Positions 25,479-34,020 of a DNA stretch of 64,000 bases are shown here, piece by piece (the first letter of the stretch is position 1; the number at the start of each line of letters is the position of its first letter). Source of the DNA: Pseudomonas putida (GTDB taxonomy: Bacteria; Pseudomonadota; Gammaproteobacteria; Pseudomonadales; Pseudomonadaceae); assembly GCF_022627325.1 (NCBI RefSeq), contig NZ_JAETZZ010000004.1, positions 248,001 through 312,000 on the forward strand. Direction: 5' to 3'. The notes beneath the pieces are model-generated. The model did no database searches, was not told the origin of the DNA, and was given only the letters and a program-made list of their open reading frames with translations. A program made the translations under genes and the position numbers.

Positions 25479-26375
25479 ATGCCTGCCCTTGACCACCCCT
25501 TGATCGACCAGTTCCTTGATGCCCTGTGGCTGGAAAAAGGCCTTTCCGACAACACTCGCCTCTCCTATCGCAGTGACCTGGCGCTGTTCAATGGCTGGCT
25601 GCAGGATCACGGCCTGGCCTTGCCTGAGGCCGGTCGGGAGCTGATCCTCGATCACCTGGCCTGGCGCCTGGATCAGGGTTACAAACCCCGTTCCACAGCG
25701 CGTTTTCTCTCCGGTCTGCGTGGCTTTTTTCGCTACTTGCTGCGGGAAAAGCTCATTGCCGTCGACCCGACCCTGCAGATAGAGATGCCGCAGCTGGGCA
25801 AGCCCTTGCCCAAGTCGCTGTCGGAAGCCGACGTCGAGGCCCTGTTGCAGGCCCCCGACCTTGGCGAAGCCATTGGCCAGCGCGACCGTGCCATGCTTGA
25901 GGTGCTGTATGCCTGTGGTCTTCGCGTTACCGAACTGGTCAGCCTTGCCCTGGACCAGGTCAACCTGCGCCAGGGCGTGCTCCGGGTGATGGGCAAGGGC
26001 AGCAAGGAGCGCCTGGTGCCCATGGGCGAAGAGGCGGTGCTGTGGCTGCAGCGCTACCTGCGCGACGGGCGCGCCGAGCTGCTCAGCGGGCGCCCCAGCG
26101 ATGTGTTGTTCCCCAGCCTGCGCGGGGAGCAGATGACCCGCCAGACGTTCTGGCACCGCATCAAGCATCACGCGCGGGTTGCCGGTATCGACAAGCCCCT
26201 GTCGCCGCACACCTTGCGTCACGCCTTCGCCACCCATCTGCTCAACCACGGTGCCGACCTGCGCGTGGTGCAGATGCTGCTGGGGCACAGCGATCTGTCG
26301 ACCACGCAAATCTATACCCATGTGGCCAAGGCCCGCCTGCAGCAACTGCACGCACAGCACCACCCACGTGGATGA
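25479..26375 (+). CDS. xerD: Tyrosine recombinase XerD
   Basis: 298-aa site-specific recombinase that with XerC resolves chromosome dimers at dif under FtsK control. The N-terminal core-binding SAM-like domain is followed by the catalytic domain with the full set R149 (CGLRVTEL), K173 (GKGSKERLVP), H244 and R247 (SPHTLRHAFATHLL), H270 (LLGHSDLS) and nucleophile Y279 (TTQIYTHV). Placement directly before dsbC and hom matches the housekeeping XerD and not an integron or phage integrase. Confidence 0.97.
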   Translation: MPALDHPLIDQFLDALWLEKGLSDNTRLSYRSDLALFNGWLQDHGLALPEAGRELILDHLAWRLDQGYKPRSTARFLSGLRGFFRYLLREKLIAVDPTLQIEMPQLGKPLPKSLSEADVEALLQAPDLGEAIGQRDRAMLEVLYACGLRVTELVSLALDQVNLRQGVLRVMGKGSKERLVPMGEEAVLWLQRYLRDGRAELLSGRPSDVLFPSLRGEQMTRQTFWHRIKHHARVAGIDKPLSPHTLRHAFATHLLNHGADLRVVQMLLGHSDLSTTQIYTHVAKARLQQLHAQHHPRG

Positions 26376-26527
26376 ATGATTTTCATGTTCCGCCGGCCGG
26401 TACTCGCAGACCCCTTCACCGGTAGCGTGTTGTGGTAGGCTTGGGCGGTTTGCACCAAGGGCCGCACGGTCGCCGCGTTTTTCCGCAGGTGACGCCCCTC
26501 GGCCCCTGTCCGCCTTCAGGAGTTCCC

Positions 26528-27289
26528 ATGCGCGTGACCCAGATTTTCGCCGCCGCCGCGTTGGCGCTGGCCAGTACCTTTGCCGTTGCCGCGGCGACCG
26601 ACAGCAATGCCGCTGCCGAGCAGGCGATTCGCAAGTCGTTGCAGAACCTTGAGCTGGAGGTGCCGGTCGAGAGCGTGGCCAGCAGCCCGCTCAACGGCCT
26701 GTATGAAGTCAAGCTGCAGGGCGGCCGTGTGCTGTACGCCAGCGCCGATGGCCAGTTCGTCATGCAGGGCTACCTGTACCAGATCCAGGACGGCAAGCCG
26801 GTCAACCTGACCGAGAAGACCGAACGCCAAGGGGTCGCCAAGCTCATCAATGGCATTCCAGCCGCCGAGATGGTGGTTTATCCTGCAAAGGGCCAGACCA
26901 AGTCGCACATCACCGTATTCACCGACACCACCTGCCCGTATTGCCACAAGCTGCACGCCGAAGTGCCAGAGCTCAACCGTCGCGGTATCGAAGTGCGCTA
27001 TGTCGCCTTCCCGCGCCAGGGGCTCGGTTCGCCGGGTGACGAGCAGCTGCAGGCCGTGTGGTGCTCCAGTGACCGCCGCGCAGCGCTGGACAAGATGATC
27101 GACGGCAAGGAAATCAAAGCCGCCAAATGCACCAACCCGGTCGGCAAGCAGTTCCAGTTGGGCCAGTCGATCGGCGTCAACGGCACGCCGGCGATCGTGC
27201 TCGAAAATGGCCAGGTGATTCCAGGTTATCAACCGGCACCGCAAGTGGCCAAACTGGCCCTGGCCGGCCAACAGCAGGCCGCCAAGTAA
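26528..27289 (+). CDS. dsbC: Periplasmic thiol:disulfide interchange protein DsbC
   Basis: 253 aa. A signal peptide (MRVTQIFAAAALALASTFAV, cleaved near AAA) is followed by a cystatin-like dimerisation domain and a thioredoxin fold with active site C136-P-Y-C139 (TDTTCPYCHKLH). The structural cis-Pro loop is NGTPAIVL, and a second Cys pair is present (VWCSSDRR, AAKCTNP). DsbC isomerises wrong disulfides and is kept reduced by DsbD. ATG 26528 is supported by CAGGAG just upstream. Confidence 0.96.
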   Translation: MRVTQIFAAAALALASTFAVAAATDSNAAAEQAIRKSLQNLELEVPVESVASSPLNGLYEVKLQGGRVLYASADGQFVMQGYLYQIQDGKPVNLTEKTERQGVAKLINGIPAAEMVVYPAKGQTKSHITVFTDTTCPYCHKLHAEVPELNRRGIEVRYVAFPRQGLGSPGDEQLQAVWCSSDRRAALDKMIDGKEIKAAKCTNPVGKQFQLGQSIGVNGTPAIVLENGQVIPGYQPAPQVAKLALAGQQQAAK

Positions 27290-27371
27290 ATCATTCAGTA
27301 CGCCGTCGTCATGGGGTGACGGCATGTTTCACGGTCGGCGCAGGTGCCGGCCGTTCAATGGGGAGTTCACA

Positions 27372-28676
27372 GTGAAACCGGTCAAAGTAGGCATCTGTGG
27401 GTTGGGGACCGTCGGTGGCGGAACCTTCAATGTACTTCAGCGCAACGCCGAGGAGATTGCCCGCCGTGCCGGGCGCGGTATTGAAGTGGCACAGATCGCC
27501 ATGCGCTCGCCTAACCCGAACTGCCAGATTACCGGTACCCCCATTACCGCTGATGTGTTCGACGTTGCGAGCAACCCGGAGATCGACATTGTCATCGAGC
27601 TGATCGGTGGCTACACCATCGCCCGCGACCTGGTGCTCAAGGCCATCGACAACGGCAAGCACGTGGTCACCGCCAACAAGGCGCTGATCGCCGTACACGG
27701 CAACGAAATCTTCGCCAAGGCCCGTGAGAAGGGCGTGATCGTCGCCTTCGAAGCCGCAGTGGCAGGTGGCATCCCGGTGATCAAGGCGATCCGCGAAGGC
27801 CTGTCGGCCAACCGCATCAACTGGCTGGCCGGGATCATCAACGGCACCGGCAACTTCATCCTCACCGAGATGCGTGAAAAAGGCCGCGCCTTCCCCGACG
27901 TGCTGGCCGAAGCGCAGGCGCTGGGTTATGCCGAAGCCGACCCGACTTTCGACGTCGAAGGTATCGATGCCGCGCACAAGCTGACCATCCTGGCATCCAT
28001 CGCCTTTGGTATCCCGCTGCAGTTCGACAAGGCCTACACCGAAGGCATCACCCAGCTGACCACCGCCGATGTGAACTACGCCGAAGCCCTGGGCTACCGC
28101 ATCAAGCACCTGGGTGTGGCCCGCCGCACTGCAGAAGGCATCGAGCTGCGCGTGCACCCGACGCTGATCCCGAGCGACCGTCTTATCGCCAACGTCAATG
28201 GCGTGATGAACGCCGTGATGGTCAATGGCGATGCCGCAGGCTCCACCCTTTACTACGGCGCCGGCGCCGGCATGGAGCCCACCGCCTCCTCGGTGGTCGC
28301 CGACCTGGTCGACGTTGTCCGCGCCATGACCAGCGACCCTGAAAACCGCGTACCGCACCTGGCCTTCCAGCCGGATTCGCTGTCGGCGCACCCTATCCTG
28401 CCGATCGACGCCTGCCAGAGCGCCTACTACCTGCGTATCCAGGCCAAGGATCACCCGGGCGTGCTGGCCCAGGTGGCGAGCATCCTCTCGGAGCGTGGCA
28501 TCAACATCGAGTCGATCATGCAGAAGGAAGCCGAGGAACAGGACGGCCTGGTGCCGATGATTCTGCTGACCCACCGTGTGGTCGAAAAGAGCATCAACGA
28601 CGCCATCGTTGCACTGGAAGCCTTGCAGGACGTGGTCGGCAAGGTCGTGCGCATCCGCGTCGAACAGCTCAACTAA
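27372..28676 (+). CDS. hom: Homoserine dehydrogenase
   Basis: 434 aa. It reduces aspartate semialdehyde to homoserine for threonine and methionine. The Rossmann site is VGICGLGTVGGGTFNVL near residue 5, the catalytic region is VVTANKALIAVHG, then GGIPVIKAIREGLSANRI and the dimer core IINGTGNFIL. A C-terminal ACT domain starts at about residue 355 (YYLRIQAKDHPGVLAQVA), consistent with threonine feedback. The start is GTG 27372 with GGGAG upstream; an in-frame ATG 48 bases earlier adds residues foreign to the family. The stop is followed by the heptad repeat element and then thrC. Confidence 0.96.
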   Translation: MKPVKVGICGLGTVGGGTFNVLQRNAEEIARRAGRGIEVAQIAMRSPNPNCQITGTPITADVFDVASNPEIDIVIELIGGYTIARDLVLKAIDNGKHVVTANKALIAVHGNEIFAKAREKGVIVAFEAAVAGGIPVIKAIREGLSANRINWLAGIINGTGNFILTEMREKGRAFPDVLAEAQALGYAEADPTFDVEGIDAAHKLTILASIAFGIPLQFDKAYTEGITQLTTADVNYAEALGYRIKHLGVARRTAEGIELRVHPTLIPSDRLIANVNGVMNAVMVNGDAAGSTLYYGAGAGMEPTASSVVADLVDVVRAMTSDPENRVPHLAFQPDSLSAHPILPIDACQSAYYLRIQAKDHPGVLAQVASILSERGINIESIMQKEAEEQDGLVPMILLTHRVVEKSINDAIVALEALQDVVGKVVRIRVEQLN

Positions 28677-28815
28677 GCGGCAAGCTTCAAGCTGCAAGCT
28701 GCAAGAAAAAGCAGTTCGGTGTTGAGGCTTTTAACAGTTTAAATTTGCGGCAAGGGCAGTGCAGGGCGTAAGAGAAATGCCGATCGGCTTTTTCTTGCAA
28801 CTCGCAGCTTGCCGC
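28677..28815. repeat. Heptad inverted-repeat element between hom and thrC
   Basis: The left arm 28677-28712 has heptads GCGGCAA, GCTTCAA and GCTGCAA twice, ending GAAAAAGC. The right arm 28787-28815 is the mirror, GCTTTTTC then TTGCAAC, TCGCAGC and TTGCCGC. Outermost and innermost units are perfectly complementary, and the left arm carries one extra heptad. The 74-base centre is AT-richer and may hold the thrC promoter. The element starts immediately after the hom stop and ends 19 bases before thrC. Confidence 0.8.
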
Positions 28816-28834
28816 TCAAACCGAAGGTTTGCAT

Positions 28835-30244
28835 ATGCGCTATATCAGCACCCGCGGCCAGGCACCGGCCCTGAATTTCGAAGACGTCCTGCTGGCTGGC
28901 CTGGCCAGCGATGGCGGCCTGTACGTGCCAGAGAACCTCCCACGCTTCACCCAGGAAGAAATCGCTTCCTGGGCGGGCCTGCCGTATCACGAGCTGGCTT
29001 TCCGTGTGATGCGCCCGTTCGTCGAGGGCAGCATTGCCGACGCCGACTTCAAGAAGATCCTGGAAGAGACCTACGGCGAGTTCGCCCACGCCGCGGTCGC
29101 TCCGCTGCGCCAGCTGAACAGCAACGAGTGGGTTCTTGAGTTGTTCCACGGGCCGACGCTGGCCTTCAAGGACTTCGCCCTGCAGCTGCTCGGGCGCCTG
29201 CTCGATCACGTGCTGGCCAAGCGCAACGAGCGCGTGGTGATCATCGGCGCGACCAGCGGCGACACCGGCTCTGCCGCGATCGAAGGCTGCCGCCGCTGCG
29301 ACAACGTCGACATCTTCATCCTTCACCCGCACCAGCGCGTGTCGGAAGTTCAGCGCCGCCAGATGACCACCATCTTCGGCGACAACATCCACAACATCGC
29401 CATCGAAGGCAACTTCGATGACTGCCAGGAGATGGTCAAGGCCAGCTTCGCCGACCAATCGTTCCTCAAAGGCACCCGCCTGGTCGCGGTCAACTCGATC
29501 AACTGGGCGCGGATCATGGCCCAGATCGTTTACTACTTCCACGCTGCCCTGCAGCTCGGCGGCCCGGCGCGTTCGGTGGCGTTCTCGGTGCCGACCGGCA
29601 ACTTTGGCGACATCTTCGCCGGTTACCTGGCACGCAACATGGGCCTGCCGGTCAGCCAGCTGGTGGTTGCCACCAACCGCAACGACATCCTGCACCGCTT
29701 CATGAGCGGCAACCAGTACGTCAAGGAAACCCTGCACGCGACCTTGTCGCCGTCGATGGACATCATGGTCTCGTCCAACTTCGAGCGCTTGTTGTTCGAC
29801 CTCCATGGTCGCAACGGCGCGGCTATCGGCGAATTGATGGCCAACTTCAAGCAGGGTGGCGGTTTCAGCGTCGACCAGGACCGCTGGACCGAGGCGCGCA
29901 AGCTGTTCGATTCGCTGGCCGTCAGCGACGAGCAGACCTGCCAGACCATCGCCGAGGTCTTCGCCAGCACAGGTGAAGTACTCGACCCGCATACCGCGAT
30001 CGGCGTGAAGGCCGCGCGCGAATGCCGTCGCAGCCTGGATACCCCGATGGTGGTGCTGGGCACCGCGCACCCGGTCAAGTTCCCGGAGGCCGTGGAGAAG
30101 GCGGGCGTCGGCAAGGCGCTGGAGCTGCCTGCGCACCTGAGCGACCTGTTCGGCCGTGAGGAGCGCTGCACGGTTTTGGCCAACGACCTCAAGGCCGTCC
30201 AGGCCTTCGTCAGCCAGCACGGTAACCGCGGCAAGCCGCTTTAA
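28835..30244 (+). CDS. thrC: Threonine synthase
   Basis: 469-aa PLP enzyme converting phosphohomoserine to threonine. MRYISTRGQAPALNFEDVLL is the usual N-terminus of the long class. K112 in HGPTLAFKDFALQLLG is the Schiff-base lysine, GATSGDTGSAAIEG binds PLP phosphate, and SVPTGNFGDIFAGYLA is the active-site loop. ATG 28835 is used; a TTG two codons earlier is the only alternative. A terminator follows at 30256. Confidence 0.97.
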   Translation: MRYISTRGQAPALNFEDVLLAGLASDGGLYVPENLPRFTQEEIASWAGLPYHELAFRVMRPFVEGSIADADFKKILEETYGEFAHAAVAPLRQLNSNEWVLELFHGPTLAFKDFALQLLGRLLDHVLAKRNERVVIIGATSGDTGSAAIEGCRRCDNVDIFILHPHQRVSEVQRRQMTTIFGDNIHNIAIEGNFDDCQEMVKASFADQSFLKGTRLVAVNSINWARIMAQIVYYFHAALQLGGPARSVAFSVPTGNFGDIFAGYLARNMGLPVSQLVVATNRNDILHRFMSGNQYVKETLHATLSPSMDIMVSSNFERLLFDLHGRNGAAIGELMANFKQGGGFSVDQDRWTEARKLFDSLAVSDEQTCQTIAEVFASTGEVLDPHTAIGVKAARECRRSLDTPMVVLGTAHPVKFPEAVEKAGVGKALELPAHLSDLFGREERCTVLANDLKAVQAFVSQHGNRGKPL

Positions 30245-30255
30245 TCGTGATGAAG

Positions 30256-30280
30256 GGGGCCGCTGCGCGGCCCCGCTTTT
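30256..30280 (+). terminator. Rho-independent terminator after thrC
   Basis: GGGGCCGC, loop TGC, GCGGCCCC, then GCTTTT. The stem is a perfect 8-bp GC stem located 12 bases after the stop. Confidence 0.85.
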
Positions 30281-30370
30281 AGACTTTTCCCTGGTTTTAT
30301 TCAGATTTTTCCTATGTAAAACGCGTTAAGCGCTGCATACAGTGGCCCGTCCTTCCCTCAGGAGTGGCTC

Positions 30371-30769
30371 ATGCATCAGCCCTACGTGTTGATTCACCAG
30401 GCTCGGCCTTCCCACCAGATTCTCCTGCATCAGGCGTGCAATGCCCTGGGCGTGTTCGACGTGCGCATCACCCATGATCTGCTTGACCTCAATACCTGCC
30501 TTGCACGCAAGCGCGGTGCAGACCTGCTGATCCTCGACCATTCGATGAAAGGCGGCCAGGCCCTGCTCGAACGTCTGCAGCGCAACCGCTGTTCACGCGC
30601 CTTGCTTTTTGTCGGCTGTGCCAGCGAGCACCGTCCCAACCTAGCCGAGCAAGCACGCGAGCGTGGCCTCTGGGTGCTGGCCGATTTGCCGTGGCCGCTG
30701 CCGGTGCGGCGCTGGCAACAGGCCTTGCAGCGTATTCAAACGTTCACATCCCCCACGCATGCTGATTGA
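30371..30769 (+). CDS. Small response-regulator receiver-like protein
   Basis: 132 aa. It reads as a single receiver-like fold: a central strand with a candidate phospho-acceptor Asp (GADLLILDHSMKGGQALL) and a later strand ALLFVGCASE. The acidic pair expected after the first strand is absent (YVLIHQARPSHQILL), so phosphorylation is doubtful and it may be a pseudo-receiver. No output domain or neighbouring kinase is present. CAGGAG lies ahead of the ATG. It is probably a stand-alone regulatory adaptor; function unknown. Confidence 0.7.
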   Translation: MHQPYVLIHQARPSHQILLHQACNALGVFDVRITHDLLDLNTCLARKRGADLLILDHSMKGGQALLERLQRNRCSRALLFVGCASEHRPNLAEQARERGLWVLADLPWPLPVRRWQQALQRIQTFTSPTHAD

Positions 30770-30848
30770 AACAGCTCAAGCGTAACGAACTTTCCGCTGC
30801 GCTTGCTGGTCAGTTTCTTCATAGACCACCACGCAGCGAGTGATCCGG

Positions 30849-31130
30849 ATGGAAAGAATCTGCAGACTGCTTAATGATGCACTGAGCCCTTATCAGACCC
30901 AGCTTGGCGCCGCCGATGCCAGTGGTAATCGGCAACTCACCGTTGTCGACAGCCTCGGTGGCATGACCTTGCGCCGAACGGTCAGCCAACGCCAGTTACA
31001 GGAGCAGCGCCTGCTGATCGACCTGGTCGATGGCCTTCACCGTGACCTGCAGATCGCCGAGGGGCGCCTGCAACCCTGTGTCATCGCGGCTTTGCAGCAA
31101 CGCCAACAACCTGCGGGAACCTTTGCCTGA
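30849..31130 (+). CDS. DUF3509 family small protein
   Basis: 93 aa. MERICRLLNDALSPYQ and LTVVDSLGGMTLRRTVS followed by LIDLVDGLHRDLQIAEG fit the pseudomonad DUF3509 family. Function unknown. ATG 30849 is chosen; GTG 30840 is in frame. No clear operon with the receiver-like gene (79-base gap). Confidence 0.78.
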   Translation: MERICRLLNDALSPYQTQLGAADASGNRQLTVVDSLGGMTLRRTVSQRQLQEQRLLIDLVDGLHRDLQIAEGRLQPCVIAALQQRQQPAGTFA

Positions 31131-31221
31131 GTGGCGCATCAGACACAGTAGGGCAGCCAGCCAGCACACAGCTCCGGTGATGGCGGGTTGTCACGGGAAG
31201 TCCATGAGGACTTTCGATTGG

Positions 31222-31260
31222 CCCCGGGCGTCCTCCCCAGCGTCCCGGGGTTTCTTTTTT
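31222..31260. terminator. Terminator-like hairpin with T-run
   Basis: CCCCGGG (31222-31228) and CCCGGGG (31244-31250) are followed by a T-rich run (31251-31260). It ends the DUF3509 transcript on the plus strand and abuts the stop codon of the convergent minus-strand gene. Confidence 0.8.
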
Positions 31261-32119
31261 AGCGCCCCTCGAAAAAATGCCTGCTCTGCTCCAGGTACTC
31301 TGTCTGGAACTCCGGGTCCAGCCACCTGGCATAGAGCGCTGGAAGGGTGTCCTGGCGCAGCGCGGACAGCAGTTGGTCTATATGCGCGACGGCTGCGCGC
31401 CCCGATGGCGTATCGGAGCAGCCCACATGCAGGAACTGAAAGCGGTCCACGCCTTGTATCGGGTGAAACTGATAGTCATCGAGCGAGCCGCCTTGTTGCT
31501 GGATCAGGTAGCGCACTTCCGGCCAGTAGCCGAGCACCAGTTGCAGGCGCCCGAGGCGCTGCATCTGCAGTAGATTGGCAGTAGCATCGTTACCATAGTG
31601 GCGGCTGAAAACCGAGTCGGGAAGCGGGTGCAGGATCGCATCGATCTGGGTGCTGTAGCTGCGCCCGGCGACGATGCCGAGCTTCAGTTGCGTATCGCTC
31701 AACAAGCGCCTGAGATCGATCTGCGCGCCATCCAGAAACGGTGCCAGCAGCGGTCCGGCTTGCTTGCGCACGACCAGGCCACCGCTCATCGCCCCCAGCG
31801 CCGGTTTGGAGAAGTGCACGAACTTCGCGCGCTCCGGTGTCCACAATAACGTCGGATCGCAGGTGAAGCTGGCAGGGTCCTGCAGCATCTGTATGCCGCG
31901 CGCCCGAGTGACGCGCACGATGTCGTGGTCGTATTCGGGCATCTGCTCGATCAGCAGCGCCAGCATCCGGTCGATCGCACCTTGGCCTTTGGCCGCACCC
32001 TCCAGGATGGTGAAAGGCGGCAGGTCGCGGACCAGCCATAGCAGGCGTTCCTTGGCCTGCACTGGCGCGATGACCATGGCGAGCAGCAGCCCGCACAGCA
32101 GGGACAGGCGCGCGCGCAC
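31259..32119 (-). CDS. Periplasmic solute-binding-like protein, TIGR02285 type
   Basis: 286 aa with a signal peptide (MRARLSLLCGLLLAMVIAPVQA). The rest is shaped like a small type II periplasmic binding protein (LLWLVRDLPPFTILEG at the start, LKLGIVAGRSYSTQ in the middle, HVGCSDTPSGRAAVAHID late), similar to the TIGR02285 set seen next to CoA-transferases in pseudomonads. No transporter genes are adjacent, so it may be a sensor or orphan. It lies 14 bases after the CoA-transferase gene. Confidence 0.72.
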   Translation of the reverse strand: MRARLSLLCGLLLAMVIAPVQAKERLLWLVRDLPPFTILEGAAKGQGAIDRMLALLIEQMPEYDHDIVRVTRARGIQMLQDPASFTCDPTLLWTPERAKFVHFSKPALGAMSGGLVVRKQAGPLLAPFLDGAQIDLRRLLSDTQLKLGIVAGRSYSTQIDAILHPLPDSVFSRHYGNDATANLLQMQRLGRLQLVLGYWPEVRYLIQQQGGSLDDYQFHPIQGVDRFQFLHVGCSDTPSGRAAVAHIDQLLSALRQDTLPALYARWLDPEFQTEYLEQSRHFFEGR

Positions 32120-32133
32120 GGGTGGAGGCGACC

Positions 32134-33333
32134 TCAGACCGCGCCGGCCTGGCGCAAACGGGCGATGGCGGCGGCGTCATACCCCAGGGTGCCAAGCAGG
32201 GCATCTGTGTGTTCGCCTAGCGCCGGGCCCACCCACTCGGCCGAGCCGGGTGTCTCGGACAGCTTGGGTACGATGCCTGGCATCTTGAACGCTTTACCGT
32301 CTGGCAGGCGGGCCTGCAGGAACATTTCGCGGGCCAGGTACTGCGGGTCGCTGAACATGTCTTGCGCCGAATAGATGCGGCTGGCCGGAACATCGGCGAC
32401 GGTCAACGTCTGCATCAGCTGCTCCAGCGGCAAGCTGTTGGCCCAGCGGTCGATAACGCCATACAGCTCGTCACGCCGTGCATCGCGGCCATCATTGCTG
32501 GCCAGCGTCGGGTCGTCGGCCAGGTCGTGACGGCCGATGGCCTGCATGAAGCGTTTGAAGATCGCATCGCCATTGGCACCGATCTGCACGTGCTTGCCGT
32601 CGGCGCTGGTGTGGATGGAGGAGGGCGTGATGCCTGGCATGATGTTGCCGGTGCGTTCGCGAATGAAGCCAAACACATCGAACTCCGGGACCATGCTTTC
32701 CATCATGGCGAAGATTGCCTCGTACAGCGCCACGTCCACTACCTGGCCCTGGCCGCCGTTGACTTCGCGGTGACGCAGCGCCATCAGTGCGCCGATCACG
32801 CCCCACAATGCCGCGATCGAATCGCCGATGGAGATGCCGGTGCGTACCGGTGGGCGGTCATCGAAGCCGGTGATGTAGCGCAGGCCACCCATCGACTCGC
32901 CCACGGCGCCGAAGCCTGGCTGATCCTTCATCGGCCCGGTCTGGCCGAAGCCTGAGAGGCGCACCATCACCAGTTTCGGGTTGAGCTCGTGCAGCACATC
33001 CCAGCCCAGGCCGAGCTTTTCCAGCACGCCCGGGCGGAAGTTCTCGATGAGAATATCGGCCTCGGCCAGCAGCCGCTTGAGGACCTCGCGGCCATCGGGG
33101 TGCTTGAGGTTCAGGGTCAGCGACTGCTTGTTGCGCGCCTGCACGAACCACCACAGCGACGTACCTTCGTACAGCTTGCGCCATTTACGTAGCGGATCAC
33201 CGCCGTCGGGCGACTCGACCTTGATTACCTCGGCCCCGAACTCGGCGCAGATGCGCGAGGCGAACGGGCCAGCGATCAGGGTGCCAAGCTCGATCACTTT
33301 CAGGCCGGCGAGGGGTTTGCTCGGTGTAGGCAT
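32134..33333 (-). CDS. CaiB/BaiF-type CoA-transferase (family III)
   Basis: 399 aa. Family III features are visible: GLKVIELGTLIAGPFASR at the N-terminus, EFGAEVIKVESPDGGDPLR for CoA binding, SLTLNLKHPDGREVLKRLL, RPGVLEKLGLGWD and QVVDVALYEAIFAMMES with the catalytic-type Asp. It moves CoA between carboxylic acids; the substrates are unknown. ATG 33333 gives MPTPSKPLAG, the usual start. It is divergent from yaeQ. Confidence 0.9.
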   Translation of the reverse strand: MPTPSKPLAGLKVIELGTLIAGPFASRICAEFGAEVIKVESPDGGDPLRKWRKLYEGTSLWWFVQARNKQSLTLNLKHPDGREVLKRLLAEADILIENFRPGVLEKLGLGWDVLHELNPKLVMVRLSGFGQTGPMKDQPGFGAVGESMGGLRYITGFDDRPPVRTGISIGDSIAALWGVIGALMALRHREVNGGQGQVVDVALYEAIFAMMESMVPEFDVFGFIRERTGNIMPGITPSSIHTSADGKHVQIGANGDAIFKRFMQAIGRHDLADDPTLASNDGRDARRDELYGVIDRWANSLPLEQLMQTLTVADVPASRIYSAQDMFSDPQYLAREMFLQARLPDGKAFKMPGIVPKLSETPGSAEWVGPALGEHTDALLGTLGYDAAAIARLRQAGAV

Positions 33334-33465
33334 GGGGCATCCGGGGCGAATGGGCAGAGGCGTGGTTTTATCATAGGTCGTTGGCGGCAGATACTGCTGC
33401 GGCGCAACGAAGAGCAGGATCGGGTAGACTGTGTGACTTTTCTTTGCGCAAGAAGCCCGTCGACC

Positions 33466-34008
33466 ATGGCCCAGCCGTCCACCACCTACAAATTCGAACT
33501 GAATCTGACCGATCTCGATCGCGGCGTGTACGAAAGCGTCAAGCAGACCATCGCCCGTCATCCTTCGGAAACCGAGGAGCGCATGGCCGTGCGGCTATTG
33601 GCCTACGCACTTTGGTACAACGAGAATCTGTCGTTCGGCCGCGGCCTGTCGGATGTCGACGAGCCTGCCCTGTGGGAGAAGAGCCTGGACGACCGCGTGC
33701 TGCACTGGATCGAAGTGGGCCAGCCTGACGCTGATCGCCTGACCTGGTGTTCGCGCCGTACCGAGCGCACCAGCCTGTTGGCCTACGGCAGCTTGCGGGT
33801 ATGGGAGTCCAAGGTGGTGGGCGCGGTCAAGAACCTGAAAAACCTGAACATCGCCGCTGTACCGCAAGAGGTGCTCGAAGTGCTGGCCACGGACATGCCG
33901 CGCAGCATCAAGTGGGACGTGATGATCAGCGAAGGCACGGTGTTCGTCACTGATGACCGTGGCCAGCACGAAGTGCAGCTGCAGTGGCTGCTCGGTGAGC
34001 GTGGCTGA
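33466..34008 (+). CDS. yaeQ: YaeQ family protein
   Basis: 180 aa. The family motifs are TTYKFELNLTDLDRGVYESV, ETEERMAVRLLAYALWYNEN and the C-terminal SEGTVFVTDDRGQHEV. YaeQ adopts a PD-(D/E)XK nuclease-like fold, and its role is unclear. ATG 33466. recJ begins 13 bases after the stop, so the two are likely cotranscribed. Confidence 0.92.
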   Translation: MAQPSTTYKFELNLTDLDRGVYESVKQTIARHPSETEERMAVRLLAYALWYNENLSFGRGLSDVDEPALWEKSLDDRVLHWIEVGQPDADRLTWCSRRTERTSLLAYGSLRVWESKVVGAVKNLKNLNIAAVPQEVLEVLATDMPRSIKWDVMISEGTVFVTDDRGQHEVQLQWLLGERG

Positions 34009-34020
34009 GCCAACCGACCC

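Noticed and set aside
28739..30220. 493-codon open frame on the minus strand
   Set aside because: It is antisense to thrC, which has complete PLP and active-site motifs; the translation is Val, Gln and His rich as expected for an antisense shadow.
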